A DNA stretch of 64,000 nucleotides from Pelobates cultripes (lineage: Eukaryota > Chordata > Amphibia > Anura > Pelobatidae): contig OW240924.1 in NCBI GenBank assembly GCA_933207985.1, positions 68,176,985 to 68,240,984 on the forward strand, in the 5' to 3' direction. The notes under the pieces were generated by a model. It saw only the letters and a program-made list of their open reading frames with translations. It searched no databases and had not been told where the DNA came from. Numbering within the stretch: the first letter of the stretch is position 1; every line of letters starts with the position of its first letter. This document shows positions 35,395 through 45,199 of this stretch, in pieces. Made by a program: the position numbers and the translations under genes.

Positions 35395-35535
35395 AGAATG
35401 AGAAGTTCTGAAGTGGCTCAGAGACAGGGAAGATGTCTTAGGATACAGAAGGGTCCAGATTCAAATCCCCTGTCTGGCACCTGTGGGTTAACCACGCCTG
35501 GTTATCTGGATGGCACGGTGAGAACTGTGACAGAG
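35395..35535 (+). repeat. tRNA-derived SINE candidate
   Basis: AAGTGGCTCAGAGACAGG resembles a tRNA-type A box and GGTCCAGATTCAAATCCCC a B box, about 45 bp apart as in RNA polymerase III promoters. A non-tRNA body follows (ACCTGTGGGTTAACCACG). No clear tail or target duplication. Confidence 0.4.
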
Positions 35536-35624
35536 AAGTAGATTTGTAGAATTGTATTTACTGAAGAATTGGTGTGTTTTTTAATGACAGTTGCAGCATA
35601 GGAATCAATTGGGAGGCATTAACA

Positions 35625-35780
35625 GTTTAATTGATTGATCGCTTTTTGAAGGAGTGGAGACTGGGTAAGCATCTAATGGATAAGGAAAGGGAGTTCCACA
35701 GGAAAGGTGCAGCCCTAGAGAAGTCTTGAAGGCGAGCATCAGAGGTGGGAGTACGAACAGAGGATAGATAGATGTTATAG
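35625..35780. repeat. putative dispersed repeat
   Basis: GAAGGAGTGGAGACTGGG..GGGAGTTCCACAGGAAAGGTGC..GAGCATCAGAGGTGGGAG resembles a repeat I have met in amphibian and fish DNA. No second copy in the window. Confidence 0.25.
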
Positions 35781-37085
35781 ATCTTTTTTTTTTTTTTACT
35801 ACTCCTCTATTTTTCCATAAAATCAACATGTAGTGACTATCCCTTACCTATCAATCATCATTTCTTCCTATCAATCATCTCTATTTTTGGTACCACAGAC
35901 GGAATTCAGAATCATGAATCAAGATGAACATGCTTTTCCTAAGCGTGTTACGGTTGATTTGTGATTCAACTGAATTCAGCTCATGTGATTGATTACCTGA
36001 TCGGGCCAAAACAAATCTTCAAGCCTAGTTCTTACTTCCTGCTTCAGAACCAGAGACAGCTTCAGGACTATCTTGCATTCCCACTCTTGTACCATTGATT
36101 TTTACCAAATGGACTACATGGGCAATACCGCAACTTTGTCAAAAAAAAGATTAAGAAGAAATATTTATTGTATTGTTACTTTAGTCAATTGTTCAGTGCT
36201 AATTAAGACATATGTAACACAGAACATTGTGTTTAGATCTTTTTTTTAATGTTAATAGATTTGTACTTGTGTTAATCAGGAATGAAGCATAACATAAATT
36301 ACTGTAATTTTATAAAGTTATCATTTAATGATATTTCTTGTTAAGAAATTACAACTGTTTCAGTAATTATGTTATTAGAACAACATTTTAACATGTTCTG
36401 TTTTAAGTAACACTTTACACCTCACTGTTATAAATTAATCTTGTACAAATATAATTTGGTTTTGGTGATTACAGAGAATGTTGGGAATAGTCAGCAGACC
36501 AACCATTAACCAGGAGATTAACCTGCGTTACACAGGAGATAACAAAACAAAATTATGCAATCTACTTTTTTTTCAACGTAAGTTTTTTAAATTTTTTTAT
36601 TTAGTATTGGTATAATACAGAATTTATTATGATGCACATGTTAAATCGAAGTGATATCAAAAGAAAAAAAACAAAAACAAGTAAAAGGCAGTAGAGGAAG
36701 TTTAGCAAAGATGTTCACTGCAAATTTCTTCATTATATGGAATATTCCTCTTATTGGAGAAAGGTTTATATTCCGTTGCATTCCTGTCTTAGCCATAAGT
36801 GGGGTTTCCACACGGTCATTGCAATGAGAGAACAAGGCCATCTTTATTAGTAGTAACCTCAATAATAGTGCCCTGGGATCCTGGAGAAGCTTTTGCATAT
36901 AGGCTTTCTCAAAGAGTGAGATACTAAGACCCAGAGGATTACCCATAGATCATCTTGAATTAATACGCAATAAGGTGTCACATAAATTGTGTCTTGTCAG
37001 CAGCAGAGTCATGGCTGATGGTAAATGGCAAGATCCTATACTAGTGTGATAGGTTAAAGCACTTCCTGACAGCTACATACAGAAT
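35781..37085. other. no recognisable feature
   Basis: AT-rich. The 101-codon minus-strand frame at 36641-36946 has no known motif. Confidence 0.4.
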
Positions 37086-37089
37086 CTAA

Positions 37090-37402
37090 TTATCTAATCT
37101 AGTAGACATTGCTTACCTAGATTTCAGTAAGGCTTTTGACACTGTTGCACATAGAAGGCTTATCAATGAACTGCAATCTTTAAGTTTGGATTCCAATATT
37201 GTTGAATGGGTAAGGCAGTGGCTGAGTGACAGGCAACAGAGGGTTGTTGTCAATGGAATATATTCGAAGCTTGGACTTGTCACCAGTGGGGTACCTCAGG
37301 GATCTGTACTTGGACCCATTCTCTTTAATATTTTTATTAGTGATGTTGCAGAAGGTCTTGATGGTAAGGTATGTCTTTTTGTTGATGATACTAAGTTAAA
37401 AT
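37090..37402 (+). pseudogene. CR1-group LINE reverse transcriptase, palm fragment
   Basis: The plus-strand translation is an uninterrupted stretch of LINE RT: YLDFSKAFDTVAHRRLI with the first catalytic Asp region, WLSDRQQRVVVNG, SGVPQGSVLGPILFNIFI, and the FVDDTKL box containing the two catalytic aspartates of the [FY]xDD motif. These are the CR1/jockey-group hallmarks in correct spacing. The sequence breaks at about 37400, directly after DDTKL, where an inverted piece of DIRS interior begins. The reverse of 37282-37345 reappears at 37946-38012. Confidence 0.85.
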
Positions 37403-37945
37403 AAAAATAATAGTCTCGCGCCGAGACTATGGAAAGCCGCACCCTCTTGTAATCCAAACTAGAGTCCCTAGAAACTCAGGGTGACCAACTGCAGGGGTAC
37501 ACCATTTACTAATATCAGCATAAGACTGAGATCCTGAAGTGGGTCTCTCTCTGATCACGAGACCCCTCTCTAAAATCGCTCACCTGAGAGATGGAGTCAA
37601 CTGGTAAGAAACCAGACCGATGGTAGATGGAATAGTATACAGCCTTGGGCCTTGTCCATCCTTAATAACAGAAAGGGATGATGAGAAAAACAAGCTTTGG
37701 AAACAATGAAGGAAACTACCAACAGACCGCCCGTGCGCGCACGCGAGTTCCAGGATGACCGTCGGCAGCCTGAGGAACGCTGGAGACGTTCTCCGCGATC
37801 CCCTAGAGCTCGGGAGGTCGGAGGAGGTCTAGTCAGGCCTCTCGATGACCCAAGCGAAAGGACAATTGGAAGGCCAGAAAACCAAGCAACGACAAATATA
37901 GATAGTGGTAAATACGTACCTCGGAGAGGTAAAACCGATCGGAAA
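37400..37945 (-). repeat. inverted copy of DIRS-1 interior (partner at 40345-40899)
   Basis: About 545 bp that are the reverse complement of 40345-40899 at about 95% identity by eye, from GTTAAAATAAAAATA at the left edge to CCGATCGGAAAGC at the right edge. Differences include a 9-bp insertion (TTCTCCGCG, near 37787). It lies outside the left end of the DIRS-1 element and is flanked on both sides by CR1 sequence in opposite orientations. Confidence 0.88.
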
Positions 37946-37996
37946 GCATCACTAATAAAAATATTAAAGAGAATGGGTCCAAGTACAGATCCCTGA
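37697..37996 (+). pseudogene. small Arg-rich frame shared by both inverted-repeat copies
   Basis: Begins METMKETTN and is rich in Arg, Pro, Ser, Glu and Asp (QDDRRQPEERWRRSPR). The same frame exists on the minus strand at 40594-40391. The two differ by a few substitutions and one in-frame 3-residue indel. About 70 residues are shared; after that the copy at 37697 runs into reversed CR1 sequence. I do not recognise the protein. It may be chance conservation of a recently duplicated segment. Confidence 0.3.
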
Positions 37997-38013
37997 GGTA
38001 CCCCACTGGTGGC
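37946..38013 (-). pseudogene. CR1 fragment in inverted orientation
   Basis: Reverse complement of 37282-37345 (the GVPQGSVLGPILFNIFIS coding segment), nearly identical. It ends directly at the left end of DIRS-1. Confidence 0.85.
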
Positions 38014-38143
38014 AACATGACAGGAGGCTTCGTATTTGCTTTAGTCTCTCTTTACTAGAACTCCACAGCGGCACAGAAAAACAACCAATCAGAGAAAAGT
38101 TAAGTACTATAAAACTCCCCTCCCCATGCATCATTTCCTCTTT
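38014..38143 (+). repeat. DIRS-1 left inverted terminal repeat
   Basis: About 130 bp, from AACATGACAGGAGGCTTCG to ATCATTTCCTCTTT. It pairs with 44975-45102 with few mismatches, including CTTTACTAGAACTCCACAGC. Confidence 0.88.
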
Positions 38144-38289
38144 CTTTGCTGCTCCGCAGTCAGTACAGGTCAGAGTACCACTGCCTCGTGCTAATATTAG
38201 TTGGGGGCTTTGGGATTTATTTATGATTTATTTGTGATTGATATATATTATATCCTGTTATCATATTATATGTTTATTGTATATTTTTA

Positions 38290-38372
38290 TTTCTATATTA
38301 GATATATTATTTAGTTATATATTATATGTTATTTAGTTATATATTATATGTTATTTAGTTATATGTTGCATA
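38290..38372. repeat. AT-rich 21-bp tandem repeat
   Basis: About three copies of TTATTTAGTTATATATTATA-type units inside DIRS-1. Confidence 0.75.
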
Positions 38373-39772
38373 TATTATTTCGTTTTATATATTATTATAT
38401 TTTATCATTCTTAGTTTGGGGTTACTGCCCCTTTACTCCTATTTGCTCCCCCTTTTGCTTTGGGGAGGTTTGCTTTATGGGGGGGGGTCCCTGGGGAGAC
38501 CTTGCAGTCTGCTCTCCCTTTTGTTTTTTTGCCCGTTTGTATTTATCCCTCCCCCCCACCCACCCCACTCTCTAGCGCCGCCGGGCGAATGGGCGCTTCG
38601 TTTGGGGTTTCAGGAGACTAGCCATTTGGCTGCCTCCTCTGATTCCCCGAGCTGCAGTGTGAGCCTGCCTGCGCCCGGGATTGCTCGCGTTCATACGCGA
38701 GTACCCGGCGGCCGGATCCGCTCACACACGTGGACACCTCGCCGCGGCCGATTTCTCAGACCCACGTGCACCCGACCGGCTGGAGGAGGGTGCAGACATC
38801 ATCAGGCAAGGGCTAAGTGCCAAGGCTGCAGTCTTATTTTTCATAGCGCTGGTTTTACTAACTTAACCTATTCAATTTCAGTTGCATAATAGCCTTGGGA
38901 ATATACAGTTTACTGCAGCCTAAACCAAGATTTTTATAGCACGGTGGTGTGTTCTGAGGCATATTTACGAATGCAGTTTATTAGTGTGGACATTGAGGGC
39001 TTTTCTCCCGATGGGATTCTGGTGCTGCACATGGCACAGGCAGAGCCAGTTGGAGCAGGGATAGCCCCACGAGGCTGTGCTTCTAGTCCTGTTGGAGTTT
39101 ATATAACTAAGTTAAGTGAAGTATTTATGTTGCACTATTTATCTTTATGTCCCAATCCCTGTGCTTAAATATATATTTATTTTCGCGGTGCATCTCTAGA
39201 GTTCACTATAGTGTGATGTCTTCTGTCTATAACAAATATTTAAATTTATACAACACTGGCTCTGGATTAGACTGGTATAGGAGACCAGTCTCTACTGACA
39301 TTAATTCACCTCTATTAGGTTTCTGTGGCTAGCAGAGTTGGAAGGTGGTCCCTTCCAAGCTCTATGAGGGGTCCATTGAGTGGGCTATTGTTTAACCCTT
39401 TTACTGAAATGTCCCATGGGTAAAATACCCTTCAGGTTATATATTGATGAGGAAACCCCATACAGATCTGCAGGTTCAGGCACAAATCAGTTCATGGTTA
39501 AAATGGAATCGCTCAGTATATCATGAACTCTATAATCACTGGAACATTTTCAGCCTATATCCATTACACCTGGAATACCACTGTTGTGCCTGCTGGGCAT
39601 TTAGGGACTGCTGGTCCCAGTTAACGTTTATTCACACAGCATTACTCTGTTTTAAGGGGTTGGTGTCTAAAGGTCCTATGTCACAGGGTACCCTGAAGAT
39701 TTACATATATTTAAGGGTCTCTGCCAAACACAGAGGTCCCCATTACTCATTTAATACGCAGTCCAGGGTGGG
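38373..39772 (+). other. DIRS-1 leader and interior, no recognisable protein
   Basis: 38560-38800 is GC-rich with C-tracts. Frames of up to 157 codons here are Pro/Leu/Phe-rich low-complexity translations. The 126-codon frame at 39444-39824 has no known motif. Confidence 0.4.
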
Positions 39773-39905
39773 CCTGCTACGTCTGTGCCCCATTGATTGG
39801 CCTGCTACGTCTGTGCTCCATTGATTGGCCTTCTATGTCTGTGCCCCATTGATTGGCCTGCTATGTCTGTGCCCCATTGATTGGTCTGCGCTGTCTGTGC
39901 CCATC
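39773..39905 (+). repeat. 28-bp tandem repeat with ATTGATTGG motif
   Basis: Four near-perfect units of CCTGCTACGTCTGTGCCCC plus ATTGATTGG start at 39773, 39801, 39829 and 39857, with a fading fifth. Confidence 0.92.
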
Positions 39906-40344
39906 GTTGCCCAGACCTATGTGTGCCCGAATCCCCTTTTGGCCGCAGGCCTGGGGGAAAACTTAGTACCCACTATTGACATGGAGATAGGTAGGTGTCC
40001 AGGCAAGCACTGCTGCCATACTATCCAAGAGGACACCAAGATACGGACACCTAAACATGAGTGGACAGGTGAAGGCCCTACACCTCATGTCCTGAGGGGC
40101 AAAGCTTTTATGAAGATTCCCGGGCACGCAACCATGGTTTACACCGAATTGTTGGTGACACATCCCCAAAGAGAAGTTCGCACAAGCAGGGAACAGTGCT
40201 CAGGCGCCAACAGGCGACCACGGTTTCCTTGCCTTCAGCAACTAACCCTTTAGCTGCCTTCCCAGTATCCATCTTAGGTATTGGTAGTTAGTCTTACATC
40301 ATGTTTAGCTCCTGACCCTCTCAGTTGGGTTTACTAGACTTGCT
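39906..40344 (+). other. DIRS-1 interior, no recognisable protein
   Basis: The frame at 39825-40253 (142 codons) begins inside the tandem repeat and shows no known motif. Confidence 0.35.
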
Positions 40345-40899
40345 TTCCGATCGGTTTTACCTTCTCTCCGAGGTACGTATTTACCACTATCTATATTTGT
40401 CGTTGCTTGATTTTCTGGCCTTCTGGCCTTCCAATTGTCCTTTCGCTTGGGTCATCGAGAGGCCTGACTAGACCTCCTCCGACCTCCCGAGCTCTAGGGG
40501 ATCGTCTCCAGCGTTCCTCAGGCTGCCGACGGTCATCCTGGAACCCGCGTGCGCGCACGGGCGGTCCGTTGGTAGTTTCCTTCATTGTTTCCAAAGCTTG
40601 TTTTTCTCATCATCCCTTTCTGTTATTAAGGATGGACACGGCCCGAGGTTGTCTACTATTCCATCTACCATCGGTCTGGTTTCTTACCAGTTGACTCCAT
40701 CTCTCAGGTGAGCGATTTTAGAGAGGGGTCTCGTGGTCAGAGAGAGACCCACCTCAGGATCTCAGTCTTACGCTGATATTAGTAAATGGTGTACCCCTGC
40801 AGTTGGTCACCTGGAGTCTCTAGGGACTCTAGTTTGGATTACAAGAGGGTGCGGCTTTCCATAGTCTCGGCGTGAGACTTATTTTTATTTTAACGAGCA
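40345..40899 (+). repeat. DIRS-1 interior segment duplicated in inverted form at 37400-37945
   Basis: Same segment as described at 37400-37945, here in its DIRS-1 context. Its minus strand carries the second METMKETTN frame (40594-40391). Confidence 0.85.
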
Positions 40900-41428
40900 G
40901 AGAGCGAACTCCTCTCATATACTGTACCGGACACGGATTCATTATTAGAGGGCGCGACCCTCCTTCAACCTCAGCCCACACTGAGCTGGATACGGAGGAC
41001 CTGTTTTGAGTGACACATCCTCATAGAGGGACCAGATATGGAGGTAAACTCTAAGGTTTGGTTATTGCGGGTGCGGCCCGCTCATGCCATCAGACAGACG
41101 CTGACACAGAGTTCAGTCACATTATTAGAGAGTGCGACTCTCTCATACACTCAATGCACTACGGTGCCGTCTATTTATTCATCACACAGGCTTGTACCTG
41201 TACAGAACAACAATGATTGCATAGAGGGGCGCCCGCTCCTGCATTCAATTAGATCTAACAACCATGCTACCGATTTCGTATGATCGTATGGGCTGCCTGA
41301 TCATATAGGGTATACATATTTAGACTGGATCCCGCTATTTCACATCCATAATGGATATACTGGATCTGGACCACTGTATCACACGCGGGAAATACTCACA
41401 GTTGTATTACGGGGAGTGATTCCCCGCT
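40838..41428 (+). repeat. series of short GCG-centred hairpins in DIRS-1
   Basis: Six related phrases of the form ATTAGAG-N-GTGCGACTCTC: 40838-40860, 40941-40963, 41062-41083, 41121-41144, 41221-41241 and 41405-41428. Most form a 4-6 bp stem around GCG. Spacing is irregular (about 60-190 bp). Confidence 0.55.
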
Positions 41429-42260
41429 TATTTACACACACAACTGGAGACGGTACGGCTAATGGATGAGCCCCAGGTATTACAGGAGTGCAGGTTTTTG
41501 GTATAATCTGCGCTATATCAAACAGGCAATTGCACTCTGTTTAAGATATTCAGACCATGGCGAACATACTGCACAGGCAGTTTTTTCCCATGTCAAGGTG
41601 ACAGGAGATCCTGGGGCCTCATAGAGAAAACGGGCAATGCCTTGCTCAGACAACAAGACTAGGGAAGGCCCACTACCCCGTCTGCAGGTACACCGTGTGC
41701 ATGGATCGCATGGAAAGACCGGAACCCCGGTGGATATGGTTTCCCTGGTCATTACAATCTTGGGATAAGATGACAGGACTGCCCCTACTCTTCTGAGCAC
41801 ATATCTGGAGAACATGGTTCGTATATAAAGGGCCCTCCTTCTATACTCTATAAATACCTTGCGGGAACCGTCTTGGTTTGGGTACTCGCTAACCCACCTT
41901 TTCAACTACCATCAAGGAGACCTACGGTGGACTCTATGGAGGAACCCTGTGTGCCAGACTCTTACACGGACGTCAAAGGTCAGGACGCAACCTACCACTG
42001 GAGTACTGCTCAGGAGGTGTAGCAGACTCAGATAGGACTGCTGACAGTTTCAAACGGGACAACACCTGCTTCGACGGTTGAAGCTAGACCGTTGTTTTTT
42101 TCGTTATATCTGCTCTCTGGAGTCACCTGTCATGAGTGTAGGGACTTTATGTCTTGCCTGCGTATTAGAGAACGCTATGTGTTAGCGGGACTCCAAGCTA
42201 AGAAGGGAGATATCCTTCTATAGGGAGACCTTGACTTCGGTCCTCAAATTCAGACTCCTG
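41429..42260 (+). other. DIRS-1 interior, possibly eroded gag
   Basis: A plus-strand frame near 41508 gives LRYIKQAIALCLRYSDHGE.., which could be an ORF1 relic, but I cannot confirm it. The 130-codon minus-strand frame at 41513-41905 is its shadow. Confidence 0.25.
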
Positions 42261-43484
42261 GGTCCTGTAACGGACCGTTTTGCACACAAGGGGTAAAAAC
42301 TGTTTTGGCGATCGTCCCCCTTTCCAGAGATGCAGGCACAGCTATTGTAAAACACCAAACTCCCGAACCGCCAATAAGGGAATGCTCCAAACTCCCGAAC
42401 GGCATCCAATATAGCACTCCAAACACACGAACTGGAACCATACGAATCGCTGCTAGCAGATGAATAGGAAAAGCATCCAAGCGGCTTACACTCCTAGCAA
42501 TCAGTCTCTATCAGAATTCAGTAAATCCCCCCAAAGACGAGACAAGTCTCCGTGTTGAGGGTCAAGCAGTGGTCTGTTTAATGAGGGCTACCTGCCCAGT
42601 ATTTATGCAGGTCTCCCACCTGGTGGACACTCCCCTTGGGGACCAAATGGGAGACTGTGACAAAGGACAGACAAGTAGACAAATAGGACACACAGTCACA
42701 TTGTATTCCCACAATGCATCCTGGCTTCCTCCCCTCTGCCTTGGAGATAATTGAGAAGTAATTCAATTATCTCCCAAGACAAAGGCAAATCGCCATTATG
42801 CAAGTGGGGATACTAAAACACGAATTACTGTTAAAATACACTATGTAAGACACATTACAATAAACTTATACATTTAACATGTCCCCAGATAGCTCAGGTC
42901 TGAGCGCACATCATTAAACGAATGGCGCTCAGACCACACGAATACAGTTTAATCGCCATGGAGCTAAAGTCTTTACACAGTCAGTTTCATGCGAATGAGC
43001 TCCATGGGATTCCTATCTGGGGTATAACACATTCCAGTAAAACTACCGAACGCCGGGCCGTTTGTGCACTTTCACCGACCAAGAAAGGAGGTTGGCGGCT
43101 TCAGCGTTGTTTGCGCAAAACTGTGTCCGATTTCAGTTCCATGAATTAAGCGTCGAACACCGCTGTGCATTCGCATGTTTAAAATGGCCGCGACCTCGTG
43201 TTCAGGATACGAATGGCGGCCACCCAGCATTTGTCAACTAAGCTGCGGTTAACCGCAGCTTCAGGGAGGCTAATTGCCGGCACACTCCAGCTCCCAGGTG
43301 GTCCAGTCATTCGTGCGGTTGTTCGGTAGATTGAATCTACCGAGCACCAGGCAGAAAAGCACGAATAAAGCTTTTCTGCAGGCGAAACAAAGTCTTTTAA
43401 CATGGGGGCCATAGTCCAAAGGTAGCAGGCGAGCAACCAGGCTTCTCCAATGCAATGTGGCGAGATTGCTCTCGTCACAGGTCC
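42261..43484 (+). mobile_element. solo LTR, family LTR-A copy 2, nested in DIRS-1
   Basis: LTR at 42266-43479 (1214 bp). It starts TGTAACGGA, ends CTCGTCACA, and is flanked by GGTCC at 42261-42265 and 43480-43484. It shares blocks with copies 1 and 3, including GTGTCCGATTTCAGTTCCATG at about 43124-43144. Near the 3' end an AATAAA (43364-43369) lies in the loop of a perfect 10-bp hairpin (GCAGAAAAGC / GCTTTTCTGC, 43351-43379), just after a perfect CGGTAGATT/AATCTACCG palindrome (43324-43342). It inserted after DIRS-1 and later lost its internal region by LTR recombination. Confidence 0.87.
43364..43369 (+). promoter_or_regulatory. LTR polyadenylation signal in a hairpin loop
   Basis: AATAAA within the 9-base loop of a 10-bp stem, about 110 bp before the LTR end, a plausible position for the R-region signal. 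Confidence 0.45.
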
Positions 43485-44487
43485 CTTGACCTAGGGCCTA
43501 CTCTGGGAGATACGTGGCGGACAGTCAGGGGTGCAGGGACCTAGGGGTCTCACTATATTATACCCTATCTTGTAGGTGGCGTGTAGACCTGGAACCCCTA
43601 CACGAGTTTTGACAGGTCGGGCATGGAACAGGATCGTACAAAGGGGTAATCGGATTATTTTCACTTTCTCACTACAGCACGTAAGGACTCTTATTTGTTA
43701 TACGGGCCTAATCACCATTGGATCCGGACATCTTATCACTCTTAGACGAGGATATATCTGGATGGAAATCTCAACCCCGGTTTACGTTCCCATCCTTTTG
43801 GATATTTCCGGGATTCACAATCCCCAGATTAGTCAACCACCATTCCACCACACAAGTTCTGTTTGGGACCTTGATTGGACGTCCTTTTAGGAGTCTTTCC
43901 TCTACCGCAACCGCGGATTACACAGGCCATTTGGAAGACTAGAATCACTTAGGATACGGCTAGTTTGACCACACTCTTGCCTGCATACAAAAATTTACTC
44001 TCGGATGAGACAACTCACTGGGTAGGTCATGAGGGAACGAAAGACCCTACTCGGTTCTATTACGGAAGTGGTGGTGAACTTAGGCGCATTCTTTGAGGTT
44101 GGAGGTTTGCCTGCAAGACCATATCGCCTGGTGACCCTGGCATGATCGGAGGAGCCACCTCCCACATCAAGAGTCAAGACATGGTGGCAGTTTCTTCTCG
44201 TGGCCCTAAGTCCGCAAATGACCTTCAGCATTCTACACCTACAGGAATATGGTTGATAGGTCAGCTTGGCAGCTCATGGACCGGCTGCTAGTAAGCAAGT
44301 CGCTACCCCGCGTACAATGGATCTCAGTGGAGGGTGTCTTTCTGTACTTGGTATGCTTAGTCAGCTGGCATCTTCATCGATCCATCTACTGGTACTTCTC
44401 GCAGTTGGAAGGTACATTTAGGATTGCTCTAATAGCTCACGGAACAGGTACCAGCGAAACAAACAGCGTTGGCTGAGCATTAAAACA
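43485..44487 (+). other. DIRS-1 3' interior, expected recombinase position, decayed
   Basis: In DIRS elements the tyrosine recombinase is coded near this end. The frames here (up to 104 codons) show no clear R..H-x-x-R..Y recombinase motif. Confidence 0.35.
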
Positions 44488-44578
44488 GCAAATACGAAGC
44501 CTCCTGTCATGTTATAAAATTGTAGATTATGCTAGCTTTAGTGTACCTATAATCTTAATTTTATTAATGACAGGAGGC
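44488..44578 (+). repeat. DIRS-1 internal complementary region
   Basis: Reverse complemented, it reads CGCCTCCTGTCATTAATAAA...GCATAATCTACAATT joined to TTATAACATGACAGGAGGC. The first part equals the right end (to 45151) and the second equals the left end (from 38014). It is therefore a template for the joined right and left ends. Confidence 0.88.
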
Positions 44579-44974
44579 GAGTATTTCCCACCCATTTTTA
44601 TCCCTCCCTTGTTTTATTTTAATAGTTTGGGTTCATCAGGTACGCATATAACTCTGCTTGTTGTCTCTGCTACCTGTCACTTGTTCTTGAGTACGTTTCT
44701 GATGTAAGGGTTGGGATCTATATATATGTATGTATGTATATTTTTATGGTATTGCTGGTTGTTACACTGGGTGCCTTCACGTTTTGTTCAGAGTACTTTT
44801 CATTGGCTAATCAACGTTTTCGATTCTGTTTTTTCTCTCGTATCAGTTTACAATCCATCAACACTATCTGGTTTGGCAGTTCTTCTCGGATGGTGGACAT
44901 TGTTACATTCATTGGATCTGGGATATCGTTTCTTCCCCATTATTTTTCTGCCCTTTATGTTTTGTCGCAGCTTG
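44579..44974 (+). other. DIRS-1 segment between internal complementary region and right inverted repeat
   Basis: AT/T-rich. The 94- and 117-codon frames at 44711-45064 are hydrophobic, overlap in two frames and run into the inverted repeat, so I take them as chance. Confidence 0.4.
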
Positions 44975-45151
44975 AAAGAGGAAATGATGCATGGGGAGGG
45001 GAGTTTTACAGTACCTAACATTTTTCTGATTGGTTGTTTTTTCTGTGCTGCTGTGGAGTTCTAGTAAAGAGAGACTTAAGCAAATATGAAGCCTCCTGTC
45101 ATTAATAAAATTAAGATTATAGGTACACTAAAGCTAGCATAATCTACAATT
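44975..45151 (-). repeat. DIRS-1 right inverted terminal repeat with extension
   Basis: 44975-45102 pairs with the left repeat. The extra 49 bp (45103-45151) are present only at this end and in the internal complementary region. Confidence 0.87.
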
Positions 45152-45199
45152 ATATGAACATATTGCATGATCATTTAATTTATACAATGTTTATTAATG

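Larger units (their letters stand above)
38014..45151 (+). mobile_element. DIRS-like retrotransposon (DIRS-1) with inverted ends and internal complementary region
   Basis: The left inverted repeat at about 38014-38143 starts AACATGACAGGAGGCTTCG. Its reverse complement is at about 44975-45102, and the right end carries an extra extension to 45151. An internal segment at 44488-44578 is the reverse complement of the right end joined to the left end, the arrangement DIRS elements use to template a circular intermediate. No simple target duplication is visible, as expected for tyrosine-recombinase integration. The interior shows no intact gag, RT or recombinase gene, so this is a non-autonomous or heavily decayed copy. 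A solo LTR (42266-43479) lies inside it. Confidence 0.8.

Noticed and set aside
38348..38889. Frames of 75-157 codons near the DIRS-1 left end.
   Set aside because: Leu/Pro/Phe/Tyr-rich translations of homopolymeric leader sequence, overlapping in several frames.
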